Part shown: piece after piece, positions 25,760-34,218 of the stretch
Layout: the number at the start of each line of letters is the position of its first letter
Position numbering within the stretch: position 1 is the stretch's first letter
DNA from: Paraclostridium bifermentans
GTDB taxonomy: Bacteria; Bacillota; Clostridia; Peptostreptococcales; Peptostreptococcaceae
Assembly: GCF_019916025.1 (NCBI RefSeq)
Contig: NZ_CP079737.1
Span: 2,914,001 to 2,978,000 of the forward strand
Length of the DNA: 64,000 bases
Reading direction: 5' to 3'
The notes under the pieces: generated by a model
The model's input: the letters and a program-made list of their open reading frames with translations, nothing else
What the model was told of the DNA's origin: nothing
Databases searched by the model: none
Program-made: the position numbers and the translations under genes

Positions 25760-26573
25760 ATTCACCATCTCCTCCATGTTCTACATACTTAGATAAAAGT
25801 TCTATAACTATATCATTTATATGTTCATACTTTTTAGTATTTATTCCCAAATCTAAAAGTTCACACGCCTTTATCAAGTCATAAACAACTTCCATAGGAC
25901 TTCCATAAATGTTTTCAATATCTTCCTTACTTACACCTCTAAATCCATGGCCTACAGGGCTTTCATTTCTAAGTCTTATTAAATTTTCAAGCTTTTCACT
26001 ATTTAGTATTTCAAGAACTCGGTCCATCCTTTTAGTTTGTTTTAGATATCTTTTTATATACTGAGTTACACCATGTATAAGATTACCATTATATATATTA
26101 TACTTCTTTTTTAGTGTATATAGTATATTTTTCTTAGATACCATATTGCCATGCATTGATACCGTATACCTTTTACCTTCTTTGGTATTAACAAATATAT
26201 ATTTAAATAAAGCTTCTTTTAATCTATACAGTCTTCCTAAAAAATCTATATATTCTTCATTAACAATTTGAATTTTTATATTTTCAATTAACTCTGATAG
26301 TATATCTTCAGGTTCTCCTTTATTTAAATTTTCTAAATTAGTTATAAGATTTTTAATTTCTTTTCTCTCCAGCATTTGTTCACTTAAATTTTTAGTAAGT
26401 TTAAGTGCCGTTTTAAAATCAAAATTAGTAGCATATTTACATGATTTTAATAAATAATATAAATCTCCACTCTCTATTCCGCATTCAATTAATATATCTA
26501 AAACACCATCGTAATCATATCTTTGCAAAAACTTAGATATTACTAACTCTTGACTTTTGTTTATATAACTCAT
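25743..26573 (-). CDS. HEPN-domain protein resembling the C-terminal half of Cas02710/Csm6-like RNases
   Basis: A 276-residue, cytosolic, helical protein. Seen: LQRYDYDGVLDILIE (17-30) resembles the FDYQAAL-type segment, EEYIDFLGRLYRLKEALFK (106-124) resembles the DAVARLYRLLE helix, and LRNESPVGHGFRGVSKEDIE (201-220) resembles the LRNRS-x-x-AHG-x-x-x-IS-x-ED motif of Cas02710/Csx-type HEPN domains. Arg202, Asn203 and His209 give an R-x6-H candidate RNase site. The Rossmann-like CARF domain that normally senses cyclic oligoadenylate is absent, and no cas genes are in the window. ATG 26573 has GGAG upstream. It overlaps lepB and follows prsW by 14 bases. Function unknown; the family match is from memory of motifs. 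Confidence 0.6.
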   Translation of the reverse strand: MSYINKSQELVISKFLQRYDYDGVLDILIECGIESGDLYYLLKSCKYATNFDFKTALKLTKNLSEQMLERKEIKNLITNLENLNKGEPEDILSELIENIKIQIVNEEYIDFLGRLYRLKEALFKYIFVNTKEGKRYTVSMHGNMVSKKNILYTLKKKYNIYNGNLIHGVTQYIKRYLKQTKRMDRVLEILNSEKLENLIRLRNESPVGHGFRGVSKEDIENIYGSPMEVVYDLIKACELLDLGINTKKYEHINDIVIELLSKYVEHGGDGEFERKC

Positions 26574-26587
26574 AAAATCACTCCTAT

Positions 26588-27313
26588 TTATTTTTTATGT
26601 TTATGTTTCCTTTTCTTTAATCTTAAAAAACGTCTTCTAGCATAATCTGTGTATTCATCTAACTTATCTAAGCTTATTTTCCATAAATAAATTAAGTAAA
26701 TAACAAAACATATAGAAGCCCATGTCGTTTTTATCATAGCTAAAACATCAAATACTCCATGTAAAACTATCGGTATTAAAATCAGCTTAGCTAAAAATAC
26801 TTTTCTCACTTTAGGCTTATCCAAATTAAACTTATACATAGATAAGTAATATCCCATATTTATTGCAAATAAAACATGTGCAGGAATAGATATTACAGCT
26901 CTAGCTAATCCAATTTGCAATAAGTTTAATTGGTTGCCATGAAAAATATAAATAAGATTTTCTATTGTAGCAAATCCAAGAGTCGTAAATATACTGTAAA
27001 CTATTCCATCTAATTTTTCTGTATAATGCCTACTTCTTAAAGTATAAGGAATTAAAATCATAATTTTTAAAATTTCTTCTGTTGCAGCTGCTACTACAAA
27101 TGCAGTGTAAATTAAATTTAAATGTGAATTATCAATCTTAGCTTTAAGTAATATATCTTCAATAGCTATTGCAGGTATACTTATCAATGTACCTATAAAA
27201 AATAATCTTATAAGTACCTTTATAGGTTCTTTATCATATTTATCTTTTATATATATCCATATTAAAATCGCTATTGTAGGCGCTAGAGATATTATTAACA
27301 AGTCTAATTTCAT
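26588..27313 (-). CDS. prsW: PrsW family intramembrane metalloprotease
   Basis: A 241-residue integral membrane protein with about seven or eight helices and the PrsW motifs: EEILK (zinc/catalytic Glu pair), FATIEN, PAHVLFA and LHGVFD (His ligands). PrsW performs site-1 cleavage of anti-sigma factors (RsiW in Bacillus, RsiT in C. difficile). No sigma/anti-sigma pair is adjacent here. A basic C-terminal tail (RRRFLRLKKRKHKHKK) faces the cytosol. It heads the run with the HEPN-like gene and lepB, and is divergent from sleC, as I recall for C. difficile. Confidence 0.93.
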   Translation of the reverse strand: MKLDLLIISLAPTIAILIWIYIKDKYDKEPIKVLIRLFFIGTLISIPAIAIEDILLKAKIDNSHLNLIYTAFVVAAATEEILKIMILIPYTLRSRHYTEKLDGIVYSIFTTLGFATIENLIYIFHGNQLNLLQIGLARAVISIPAHVLFAINMGYYLSMYKFNLDKPKVRKVFLAKLILIPIVLHGVFDVLAMIKTTWASICFVIYLIYLWKISLDKLDEYTDYARRRFLRLKKRKHKHKK

Positions 27314-27436
27314 TTTTTGTATTACCTTTCTTTTTTATCATTCATATTATATTATTTCCAAATATCTTAACAAAATAATACCTTTATTCATACTATGTAT
27401 AGATAAGTTGATTTTATATAAGAAAGGAGTTTTTTT

Positions 27437-28708
27437 ATGCAAGATGGTTTTTTAACTGTTAGCGTGGTAGATAGCACTACTAACTTTCCAGTTGTAGGTG
27501 CAAACGTAAATGTATACTCCGTCGGAGATGACAATAAAGCCTCGACAGTAATTTATCAAAATTTAAAAACTGATATCTCCGGTCAGGTTGTTGGCTTAAA
27601 TCTAGCTGCTCCAGATTTAATATATTCTCAACAACCAAGTGATGTAAGACCTTACAGTCAATATATAGTAGAGGTTATCAAAGATGGATACGAAACAATT
27701 ATAATTAATGGTACACAAGTTTTAGCAACGGTTATAGCTCAACAAGGTATCCAAATGATACCTCGTCAAAGAAGTAAACGCTTATATAGTAGACAAAACG
27801 AAATAGTAGTTGATATAGGCGCTCATACATTATGGGGTACTTATCCTCCTAAGATTCCTGAAAGTGACCTAAAACCTATCCCACCTCCAACAGGGTTCGT
27901 TGTTTTAGATAATCCAGTAGTCCCAGAATTTGTAGTTGTTCATGATGGCTTGCCTGAAAATAAAAATGCTCCTGACTATTGGGTGTATTTTAAAGACTAT
28001 GTAAAAAATGTTGCTTCTTCAGAGATTTATTCTACATGGCCAACAGAAACAATACTAGCTAATGTAATAGCGATTGTTTCATTTACATTAAATAGAGTTT
28101 TTACTGAATGGTATAGAAGTAAAGGTTACTCATTTACCATTACTTCAACTACAGCTTATGACCACAAATATATTCACGAAAGAAATGTATTCGATACTAT
28201 AAGCATTGCTGTAGACGAAGTTTTCAACACTTTTATAAAAAGACCTCCAACCGCTAGACAGCCTTTGTTAGCACAATATTGTGATGGAAATAAAACTCAA
28301 TGTCCTGGTCAAATGACTCAATGGGGAAGTAAAAATTTAGGAGATCAAGGCCTTAGTTATGAAGAAATTTTAAGAAAGTTTTATGGTGAAAGTATAGTCC
28401 TTGAAAAAGCTCCTGTAGTAAGTGGAGTTCCTGTATCATTCCCTGGCGAAGCTCTAAAAGTAGGCTCTTCAGGTAAAGATGTTAGAACAATTCAAAATCA
28501 ATTGAATGCTATTTCTAAGGGATATCCTGCAATTCCTAAAGTTAAAGAAGATGGAGTATTTGGTCAAGATACTGCAGACTCTGTTAAAGTATTTCAAGGT
28601 ATATTTGGATTACCTCAAAGCGGAATTGTAGACTTTAAAACATGGTATGAACTTTCTAGAGTTTATGTTGCAGTTACAAAAATAGCTTCTTTAAATCCAA
28701 CAATTTAA
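27437..28708 (+). CDS. sleC: spore cortex-lytic enzyme SleC
   Basis: A 423-residue SleC-type zymogen. The N-terminal pre-pro region (MQDGFLTVSVVDSTTNFPVVGANVNVYS) is a carboxypeptidase-regulatory-like beta domain, the middle (NVIAIVSFTLNRVFTEWYRSKGYSFTITSTTAYDHKYI) resembles SpoIID/SleC lytic transglycosylase regions, and residues 343-412 form a PG_binding_1 domain (LKVGSSGKDVRTIQNQLNAI, EDGVFGQDTADSVKVFQ). The enzyme degrades cortex peptidoglycan at germination after Csp protease activation. Start ATG has AAAGGAG. No csp genes are in the window. The intergenic region with prsW (124 bases) should hold sporulation-sigma promoters, which I could not place confidently. Confidence 0.93.
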   Translation: MQDGFLTVSVVDSTTNFPVVGANVNVYSVGDDNKASTVIYQNLKTDISGQVVGLNLAAPDLIYSQQPSDVRPYSQYIVEVIKDGYETIIINGTQVLATVIAQQGIQMIPRQRSKRLYSRQNEIVVDIGAHTLWGTYPPKIPESDLKPIPPPTGFVVLDNPVVPEFVVVHDGLPENKNAPDYWVYFKDYVKNVASSEIYSTWPTETILANVIAIVSFTLNRVFTEWYRSKGYSFTITSTTAYDHKYIHERNVFDTISIAVDEVFNTFIKRPPTARQPLLAQYCDGNKTQCPGQMTQWGSKNLGDQGLSYEEILRKFYGESIVLEKAPVVSGVPVSFPGEALKVGSSGKDVRTIQNQLNAISKGYPAIPKVKEDGVFGQDTADSVKVFQGIFGLPQSGIVDFKTWYELSRVYVAVTKIASLNPTI

Positions 28709-28715
28709 TCGAAAA

Positions 28716-28753
28716 ATTTAAATAGTGTAGTAATATTACTACACTATTTAAAT
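28716..28753. terminator. bidirectional terminator sleC / DUF3298 gene
   Basis: A 19-bp perfect palindrome arm pair (ATTTAAATAGTGTAGTAAT / ATTACTACACTATTTAAAT), A/T-rich on both flanks; covers the stop codon of the convergent gene. Confidence 0.8.
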
Positions 28754-30099
28754 ATATTTATATATTTTTCATTTAAAATGTGATTTATTTTATCTGCACT
28801 TATTCTAAACTCTGGAATTCCACCTGCAAAAGGAGCTATCTCATACAAATCAAAATATATAACTAACTTATCATCTTGAATGTAAAATTTTTGATTTTCA
28901 GAAATTGATTTAAAACTATACTCTTGTTTATTCTCTTTTATTTCATCCCTTATTAAACCATTTATAACCTTCTTATAATCTGAGTTTTCTTTAAATAAAT
29001 CTTTTAAATTTAAGTTTTGTCCGTTTTCTATAAATATATTATAGGACCTATTCTCATAGTATCCATGAGCCCCTCCACTATATTGGTAAATTTTAATTAA
29101 AATACTTAGCATTGAATCACTATTTTTTTTAACATCAAAATCTACATTATATATATACGGAGTTATATATTCTTTAGGTGTATTTTTTAAAAAGTCTTTA
29201 GCTTCTTCTTCTACTTCAAAATATCCATTCATTATGTCATTTTTTATAAGTTCATTTATATTTTTTTCAATATTTTTATTTTCAGTTATTACGATTGGTA
29301 CGTTTATTATGCTATTTATATACTCATTGTTTTTAGTTATAGTTTGAGTATCTATTTGTGCTACTATAGGATTTGTGTTTATATCTTTTATTTTATTATT
29401 AAATACTGTAACTGGAATTTTAAAATCATAAATGTTTTTCCTATTACTAATTTGGTATGGATTAAAATATACACATATACCTTCATTAGTTATATAGTAA
29501 TTTGTATATTTATCTATTTTAATTTTATTTTTATCTATTTTAATATTTTTTTTATTAGCATCATTAATAATATAATTTTCTATTGTATCTTTATAATCTT
29601 GATTATTTTTCAAGAAGTTGTCTAGATATATTCTTTGTCCTGTTTTTAAATCAAATACATAACTATCTTTTATTCTTTCATATTTTTTATTTTTAATATA
29701 TACATCTTTATATATAAGAATATTTAATACATTTTTATCTTCAAATACCACATGATAATTTATGTCTATTTTCTCGCCTCTATAATTTTTAGAAACATCT
29801 TTTTTTTGTTTTTTTAAATTAATAAATTCATTTATATTTTTTCTTATATATGTATTTATATATCTTTCTATATCTTTATCCTCATAGTCTACAACTGGCA
29901 TATTTACATTAAATTTAAGTCCTCCATAATCAATACTACTTTTATCTGCTATTATCTTTACAGTTTTAAAACCTTGTATTATTGATGTTTTTATTTCATT
30001 GATACTCATATTTTCATTTAATTTTAAATTTATAAAAATAGCAGAAATTGATACAATTGTAATTATAATTAAGGATATAATCTTTTTTATATTTACCAT
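28744..30099 (-). CDS. membrane-anchored protein with two tandem DUF4163/DUF3298 units
   Basis: A 451-residue protein with one N-terminal membrane helix (IISLIIITIVSISAIFINL) and an extracytoplasmic remainder. Two similar halves are visible. Each has a DUF4163-like part (VNMPVVDYEDKDIERYINTYI; INVPIVITENKNIEKNINELI) and a DUF3298-like part (YFNPYQISNRKNIYDFKIPV; YFDLYEIAPFAGGIPEFRIS). Only the second carries GGAHGY and the complete APFAGG motif. The same domains form the sensor part of the anti-sigma factor RsiV, which binds lysozyme, but no sigma factor or anti-sigma helix lies here. Start has AGGAGG. Function unknown. Confidence 0.8.
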   Translation of the reverse strand: MVNIKKIISLIIITIVSISAIFINLKLNENMSINEIKTSIIQGFKTVKIIADKSSIDYGGLKFNVNMPVVDYEDKDIERYINTYIRKNINEFINLKKQKKDVSKNYRGEKIDINYHVVFEDKNVLNILIYKDVYIKNKKYERIKDSYVFDLKTGQRIYLDNFLKNNQDYKDTIENYIINDANKKNIKIDKNKIKIDKYTNYYITNEGICVYFNPYQISNRKNIYDFKIPVTVFNNKIKDINTNPIVAQIDTQTITKNNEYINSIINVPIVITENKNIEKNINELIKNDIMNGYFEVEEEAKDFLKNTPKEYITPYIYNVDFDVKKNSDSMLSILIKIYQYSGGAHGYYENRSYNIFIENGQNLNLKDLFKENSDYKKVINGLIRDEIKENKQEYSFKSISENQKFYIQDDKLVIYFDLYEIAPFAGGIPEFRISADKINHILNEKYINIFK

Positions 30100-30225
30100 A
30101 GTATATATTCCTCCTGTTGCATAATATATAGTATGTGATTTATAAGTAAAAAATATTATACCTATATTTTGTAATACAATTTATTTTTCTTAATTTACTA
30201 ACAAACATATACTTTTTTAAGCATA

Positions 30226-30259
30226 AAAAAAGCCTTAAAGTTAAACTTTAAGGCTTTTT
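30226..30259 (-). terminator. terminator after ptsG
   Basis: AAAAAGCCTTAAAGTT / AACTTTAAGGCTTTTT, nearly perfect stem with U-run. Confidence 0.9.
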
Positions 30260-30261
30260 AT

Positions 30262-31920
30262 TTATCTTCCTAATATTTTATTAATTTGTTGTTTGTATGC
30301 GTCAGCTTTAGCTCCGTATATAACTTGGATTCCTTTACCAACTTCCATAACCCCAACAGCACCAAGTTCTTTAAATCTAGTTTTTTGAACTTTAGAAGTA
30401 TCTTTTACTTCAACTCTTAGTCTAGTTATACATGCATCTACAGAAACTATATTTTCAGCTCCTCCTAATGCCTCTAAAACATATGGTGCATTTTCTTCTA
30501 TTTCACTATTAGCTGATTTCCCACCTTTTTCTGCTTGATAATCAGCTTTTGTATATAATTTTGTTTCTTCTTCATTTTCATCTCTACCTGGAGTTTTTAA
30601 GTTTAATTTAAGTATTAAAGTCTTGAATAAGAAGTAGTAAACTACTGCATATACAGCTCCTACCATTATAACTCTTAACCAGTTAGTTGGAACTCCTGCT
30701 CCTGCTGGAAGTATTCCGAATAATGCGAAGTCTATAAATCCTCCAGAGAATGTCATTCCTATAAATACATTTAATACATCCATTAATAAGAATGAAATAC
30801 CTGCAAGTATACAGTGAACTCCATATAAAACTGGTGCAACAAATAAGAATGTAAATTCTAATGGTTCAGTTATACCTGTTAAGAAAGATGTAACTGCTGC
30901 TGATAATAATAAACTTCCAACAACTTTTTTCTTACTTGGAGCAGCTGTATGATACATTGCTAATGCTGCTGCAGGTAATCCAAACATCATGAATGGGAAT
31001 TTACCAGCCATAAATCTTGTTGTTCCTGCTACTATTCTTGACATAGTTTCTGGTGAAGCTCCTACTAAATCCTGCATACTTCCTAATTGTGCAAAGTATG
31101 CATAGTTTGCACCTTGAACTGTTTGCCAAGCTCCATCTATTAAAACGTGACCATCAACAAAAGAACCAAACCAGAATGGTGTATAGAATACATGGTGTAA
31201 TCCAAATGGTATTAATGATCTTTCTATAACTCCGTAGAAGAATGTTCCTACTGCACCTGCATTGTTAACTCCTAATGCTATAAATGCTATTCCATCTTGA
31301 ACAAATGGCCAAACAAATGCAAGTATTCCACCTACAATTGCCATAGCTATTGAAACTACTATTGGAACAAATCTTGATCCTGAGAAGAATCCTATAACTT
31401 GTGGTAATTGTATATTGTAATATTTATTGTGTAAAGTAGATGTAACTATACCAGTTATAATACCACCAAATACAGACATATTAAGTGTGTATATACCTAA
31501 TGTTGTAGTTACATATGTTGCATACTGAGCTGGAGTGCTATCTGGAGTTATAACTCCTAATTGTGTAACTCCTAATCCAAGTAATACACCTATAACTTTA
31601 TTCATTATTAAGAATCCAAATACTGAAGCAAGTGCTGATGTACCTTTATCCTCTTTTGCAAGTCCTACTGCTGTACCAACTGCAAATAATAGAGGTAAGT
31701 TTCCAAATACTATATCTCCTACACCTTGCATTATCTGTAAAATTACTGTTACTGCAGGTATAGATACAAATGCTATTAGTGGTTGGTATATAGCTGGCGC
31801 ATTTTGTAATGCTGCTATATTAAGAAGTGCTCCACCAACTCCTAATAATATCCCTGCAACAGGTAATGCTGCTATTGGAAGCATTATTGCTTTACCTATT
31901 CTTTGTAAAAATTGAAGCAT
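30262..31920 (-). CDS. ptsG: glucose PTS permease EIICB
   Basis: A 552-residue EIIC-EIIB protein that takes up and phosphorylates glucose. EIIC (1-430) contains LPIAALPVAGILLGVGGALLN at the start, PFGLHHVFYTPFWF and TGITEPLEFTFLFVAP, the sugar site loop with GITEP. EIIB (about 475-552) has VSVDACITRLRV, whose Cys is the phosphorylated residue. There is no EIIA domain, so a separate EIIA is needed. Start ATG 31920 (MLQFLQRIGKA) is 9 bases after AAGGAGG; the longer frame to 31959 lacks a ribosome site. Controlled by the RAT/terminator just upstream and the GlcT encoded next door. Confidence 0.94.
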   Translation of the reverse strand: MLQFLQRIGKAIMLPIAALPVAGILLGVGGALLNIAALQNAPAIYQPLIAFVSIPAVTVILQIMQGVGDIVFGNLPLLFAVGTAVGLAKEDKGTSALASVFGFLIMNKVIGVLLGLGVTQLGVITPDSTPAQYATYVTTTLGIYTLNMSVFGGIITGIVTSTLHNKYYNIQLPQVIGFFSGSRFVPIVVSIAMAIVGGILAFVWPFVQDGIAFIALGVNNAGAVGTFFYGVIERSLIPFGLHHVFYTPFWFGSFVDGHVLIDGAWQTVQGANYAYFAQLGSMQDLVGASPETMSRIVAGTTRFMAGKFPFMMFGLPAAALAMYHTAAPSKKKVVGSLLLSAAVTSFLTGITEPLEFTFLFVAPVLYGVHCILAGISFLLMDVLNVFIGMTFSGGFIDFALFGILPAGAGVPTNWLRVIMVGAVYAVVYYFLFKTLILKLNLKTPGRDENEEETKLYTKADYQAEKGGKSANSEIEENAPYVLEALGGAENIVSVDACITRLRVEVKDTSKVQKTRFKELGAVGVMEVGKGIQVIYGAKADAYKQQINKILGR

Positions 31921-32002
31921 ATTATAATTCCTCCTTAATTTTTTAGTATGACTAATCAAATTAAATTTAAATTAACATTTTATACATATTACTATGATAA
32001 AT

Positions 32003-32096
32003 AAAAAAGAGCTAAAATATTCATATTTTTACGTATTATAAAATAATCGTATAAATACAAATATATTAGCTCTTGCCTGCTTTACCAGTAACACGC
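32003..32096 (-). promoter_or_regulatory. RAT antiterminator site and overlapping terminator in ptsG leader
   Basis: The minus strand has GCGTGTTACTGGTAAAGCAG followed by GCAAGAGCTAA (32096-32066), closely resembling the GlcT RNA site of Bacillus ptsG as I remember it. Its 3' part (AAGAGCTAATAT) is also the left arm of a long terminator whose right arm AATATTTTAGCTCTT and six U end at 32003. GlcT binding and termination are therefore exclusive. Confidence 0.85.
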
Positions 32097-32169
32097 TCAT
32101 TTATTAAGTATATGTTAATTATAGCATCTAATTTAAACTTTGTAAACAGTTTCCCGACTTTTTTCTACA

Positions 32170-33006
32170 TTATTTTTTTGTTTTTGTTATTAGTCTATCA
32201 ATGTGTAGTGTAATGAATCCTATTTCATTTTCACTTAGCTTTATATCATAATTTTCATTTAAATAATTGCATAATGTTTCAGATATATTGTATGAGTTCT
32301 TTAACTTTTCCTTTATATGATCTAATAACATATTTTCTTCTGAAATTCCTTTTACAGCTCTATTTATAGCTAGCCTTAAATGTATTATCAGCCTATTATA
32401 ATATATAGAATCTTTGCATATATTTATACCTAATTCTTTTTCTAAAAAATCAATAGCTTCTTTAATTATTATAGCTTGCTTAGCACTATCAACAACTTTT
32501 GTTTTATTTAATATTCCATTTATATGCATCGTTACAAACGCAACTTCATCTTCTGTTAAATTTATACCTAGTGCTCTATTTATAAAATCAATTATATCTT
32601 TAGCTAAATCCCACTCATATTCATATAGAGTTTTTAATTCTGCCTTAAATTGATTTTCTAAATATATATTGTCAAAGTATCTTTCTATAGCAAATACTAA
32701 GTGGTCTAACAATGCCATATGAGATTTATCATTCATATCCACATTTATACTATTATCTAATATAGATAAACTTTCTGTGGCAACACCAATATAGGTTGGA
32801 TTTATAGAGTTATATAATTCTTCTATATTTTTATATCTATCTTCATTTATAACAAATATTTTTTCAATTTTATTAGTATCTTTAAAAATTGAATTTACAG
32901 TTGCCTTAAATCCAATTCCACTTCCTACTAAAATGTACTCTTTATTTTGATTTTCTTCTACGCATAAGATAACATTATTATTGAAGCTCTTTATAATTTT
33001 GTACAT
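32170..33006 (-). CDS. glcT: PTS transcriptional antiterminator (GlcT/LicT family)
   Basis: A 278-residue BglG-type RNA-binding antiterminator. Residues 1-55 form the co-antiterminator RNA-binding domain (MYKIIKSFNNNVILC, VGSGIGF); two PTS regulation domains follow, each with the expected conserved His (LLDHLVFAIER, FVTMHINGI; LIIHLRLAINR, FITLHIDRL). Phosphorylation of these His by EIIB/HPr tunes activity. It lies directly upstream of the ptsG leader containing the matching RAT site, so ptsG is its target. Start ATG has AGGAGG 6 bases upstream. Divergent from fba. Confidence 0.93.
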   Translation of the reverse strand: MYKIIKSFNNNVILCVEENQNKEYILVGSGIGFKATVNSIFKDTNKIEKIFVINEDRYKNIEELYNSINPTYIGVATESLSILDNSINVDMNDKSHMALLDHLVFAIERYFDNIYLENQFKAELKTLYEYEWDLAKDIIDFINRALGINLTEDEVAFVTMHINGILNKTKVVDSAKQAIIIKEAIDFLEKELGINICKDSIYYNRLIIHLRLAINRAVKGISEENMLLDHIKEKLKNSYNISETLCNYLNENYDIKLSENEIGFITLHIDRLITKTKK

Positions 33007-33049
33007 ATATGCCCTCCTAACTATAGACTATGTGAGAGTTGAATTAAAT

Positions 33050-33066
33050 ATGGTTTTCCCATATAT
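33050..33066. promoter_or_regulatory. small palindrome in the glcT 5' region
   Basis: ATATGGTTTTCCCATAT, 6-bp perfect arms with 5-base spacer, 45-60 bases upstream of glcT. Could be an operator or an RNA hairpin. Weak evidence. Confidence 0.3.
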
Positions 33067-33191
33067 AAATATACAATATTTCATACTTTAAGTATACCTG
33101 TTTATTTATAATTAATCGCTAAATTTACATAATATTAAATATTTTTATAAAACTTTTTTTATCCAAAACAAAAATCTAATTTAATATTTTA

Positions 33192-33220
33192 TTTTCATTT
33201 TTGTCCTTTTAGGGTATAAT
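33192..33220 (+). promoter_or_regulatory. promoter of fba
   Basis: TTTTCA (33192-33197), 17-base spacer, TATAAT (33215-33220), about 80 bases upstream of the fba start. Confidence 0.55.
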
Positions 33221-33298
33221 ATGCATTAGGTATATACATAACTTTTTAACAATCTTGTTATTGTTATTAAAGTTAATTTTCTTATGGAGGTTTTTAAT

Positions 33299-34162
33299 AT
33301 GTTAGTTTCAGCTAAAGAAATGTTAAACAAAGCTAGAGAAGGTAAATATGCTGTTGGTCAATTCAACATAAATAACTTAGAGTGGACTAAAGCAGTATTA
33401 CTTACAGCTCAGGAAAACAATTCTCCAGTTATACTAGGGGTATCTGAAGGTGCTGGTAAGTACATGGGTGGATATAAAACTATAGTTGGTATGGTTAATG
33501 GAATGTTAGAAGAATTAAATATAACAGTTCCAGTAGCTCTACATTTAGATCATGGTAGTTATGAAGGAGCATTAAAAGTAATAGAAGCAGGATTCTCTTC
33601 TGTAATGTTTGATGGTTCTCATTATTCTATTGAAGAAAATATAGAAAAAACAAAAGAAGTAATAAAAATAGCAAATGCTAAGGGGATATCTGTAGAAGCA
33701 GAAGTTGGTTCTATAGGTGGAGAAGAAGATGGTGTTGTTGGTGCTGGTGAAATAGCTGACCCTAATGAATGTAAGTTAATAGCTGATTTAGGTGTTGATA
33801 TGTTAGCAGCTGGTATAGGAAACATACATGGTCAATATCCAGAAAATTGGGCTGGATTAAACTTTGATGCTTTAGAAGCTATAAACAATGTTACAGGAGA
33901 CATGCCATTAGTTTTACATGGTGGAACAGGTATACCTGCTGATATGATAAAAAAAGCTATATCTTTAGGTGTTTCTAAAATAAACGTTAATACAGAGTGT
34001 CAATTAGCTTTCGCTGCTGCTACTCGTAAATATATAGAAGAAGGAAAAGACCTACAAGGTAAAGGTTTTGACCCTCGTAAAGTTTTAGCTCCAGGATTTG
34101 AAGCTATAAAAGCTACTGTTAAAGAGAAAATGGAATTATTCGGTTCTATAAACAAAGCTTAA
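33299..34162 (+). CDS. fba: class II fructose-bisphosphate aldolase
   Basis: A 287-residue zinc-dependent aldolase of glycolysis and gluconeogenesis. Motifs: AVGQFNINNLEW, LHLDHG (metal His and catalytic Asp), SVMFDGSHY, EAEVGSIGGEEDGV, GNIHGQYP, LHGGTGIP and SKINVNTECQ. Normal length. Start ATG 33299 has GGAGG 8 bases upstream; an ATG at 33284 has none. Codon use is the biased pattern of highly expressed genes. Single transcript, with own promoter and terminator. Confidence 0.97.
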   Translation: MLVSAKEMLNKAREGKYAVGQFNINNLEWTKAVLLTAQENNSPVILGVSEGAGKYMGGYKTIVGMVNGMLEELNITVPVALHLDHGSYEGALKVIEAGFSSVMFDGSHYSIEENIEKTKEVIKIANAKGISVEAEVGSIGGEEDGVVGAGEIADPNECKLIADLGVDMLAAGIGNIHGQYPENWAGLNFDALEAINNVTGDMPLVLHGGTGIPADMIKKAISLGVSKINVNTECQLAFAAATRKYIEEGKDLQGKGFDPRKVLAPGFEAIKATVKEKMELFGSINKA

Positions 34163-34173
34163 TATATAAATTG

Positions 34174-34206
34174 AAAGCTATCTCACAAATTGAGATAGCT
34201 TTTTTT
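34174..34206 (+). terminator. terminator after fba
   Basis: AAAGCTATCTCA-CAAAT-TGAGATAGCTTT followed by T-run. Confidence 0.9.
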
Positions 34207-34218
34207 ATTTATATTATT

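Noticed and set aside
27314-27436. SigE/SigK-type promoter for sleC
   Set aside because: A CATACTAT near 27390 resembles a sporulation -10 box, but no matching -35 box at a proper distance could be fixed, so it is not listed as a feature.
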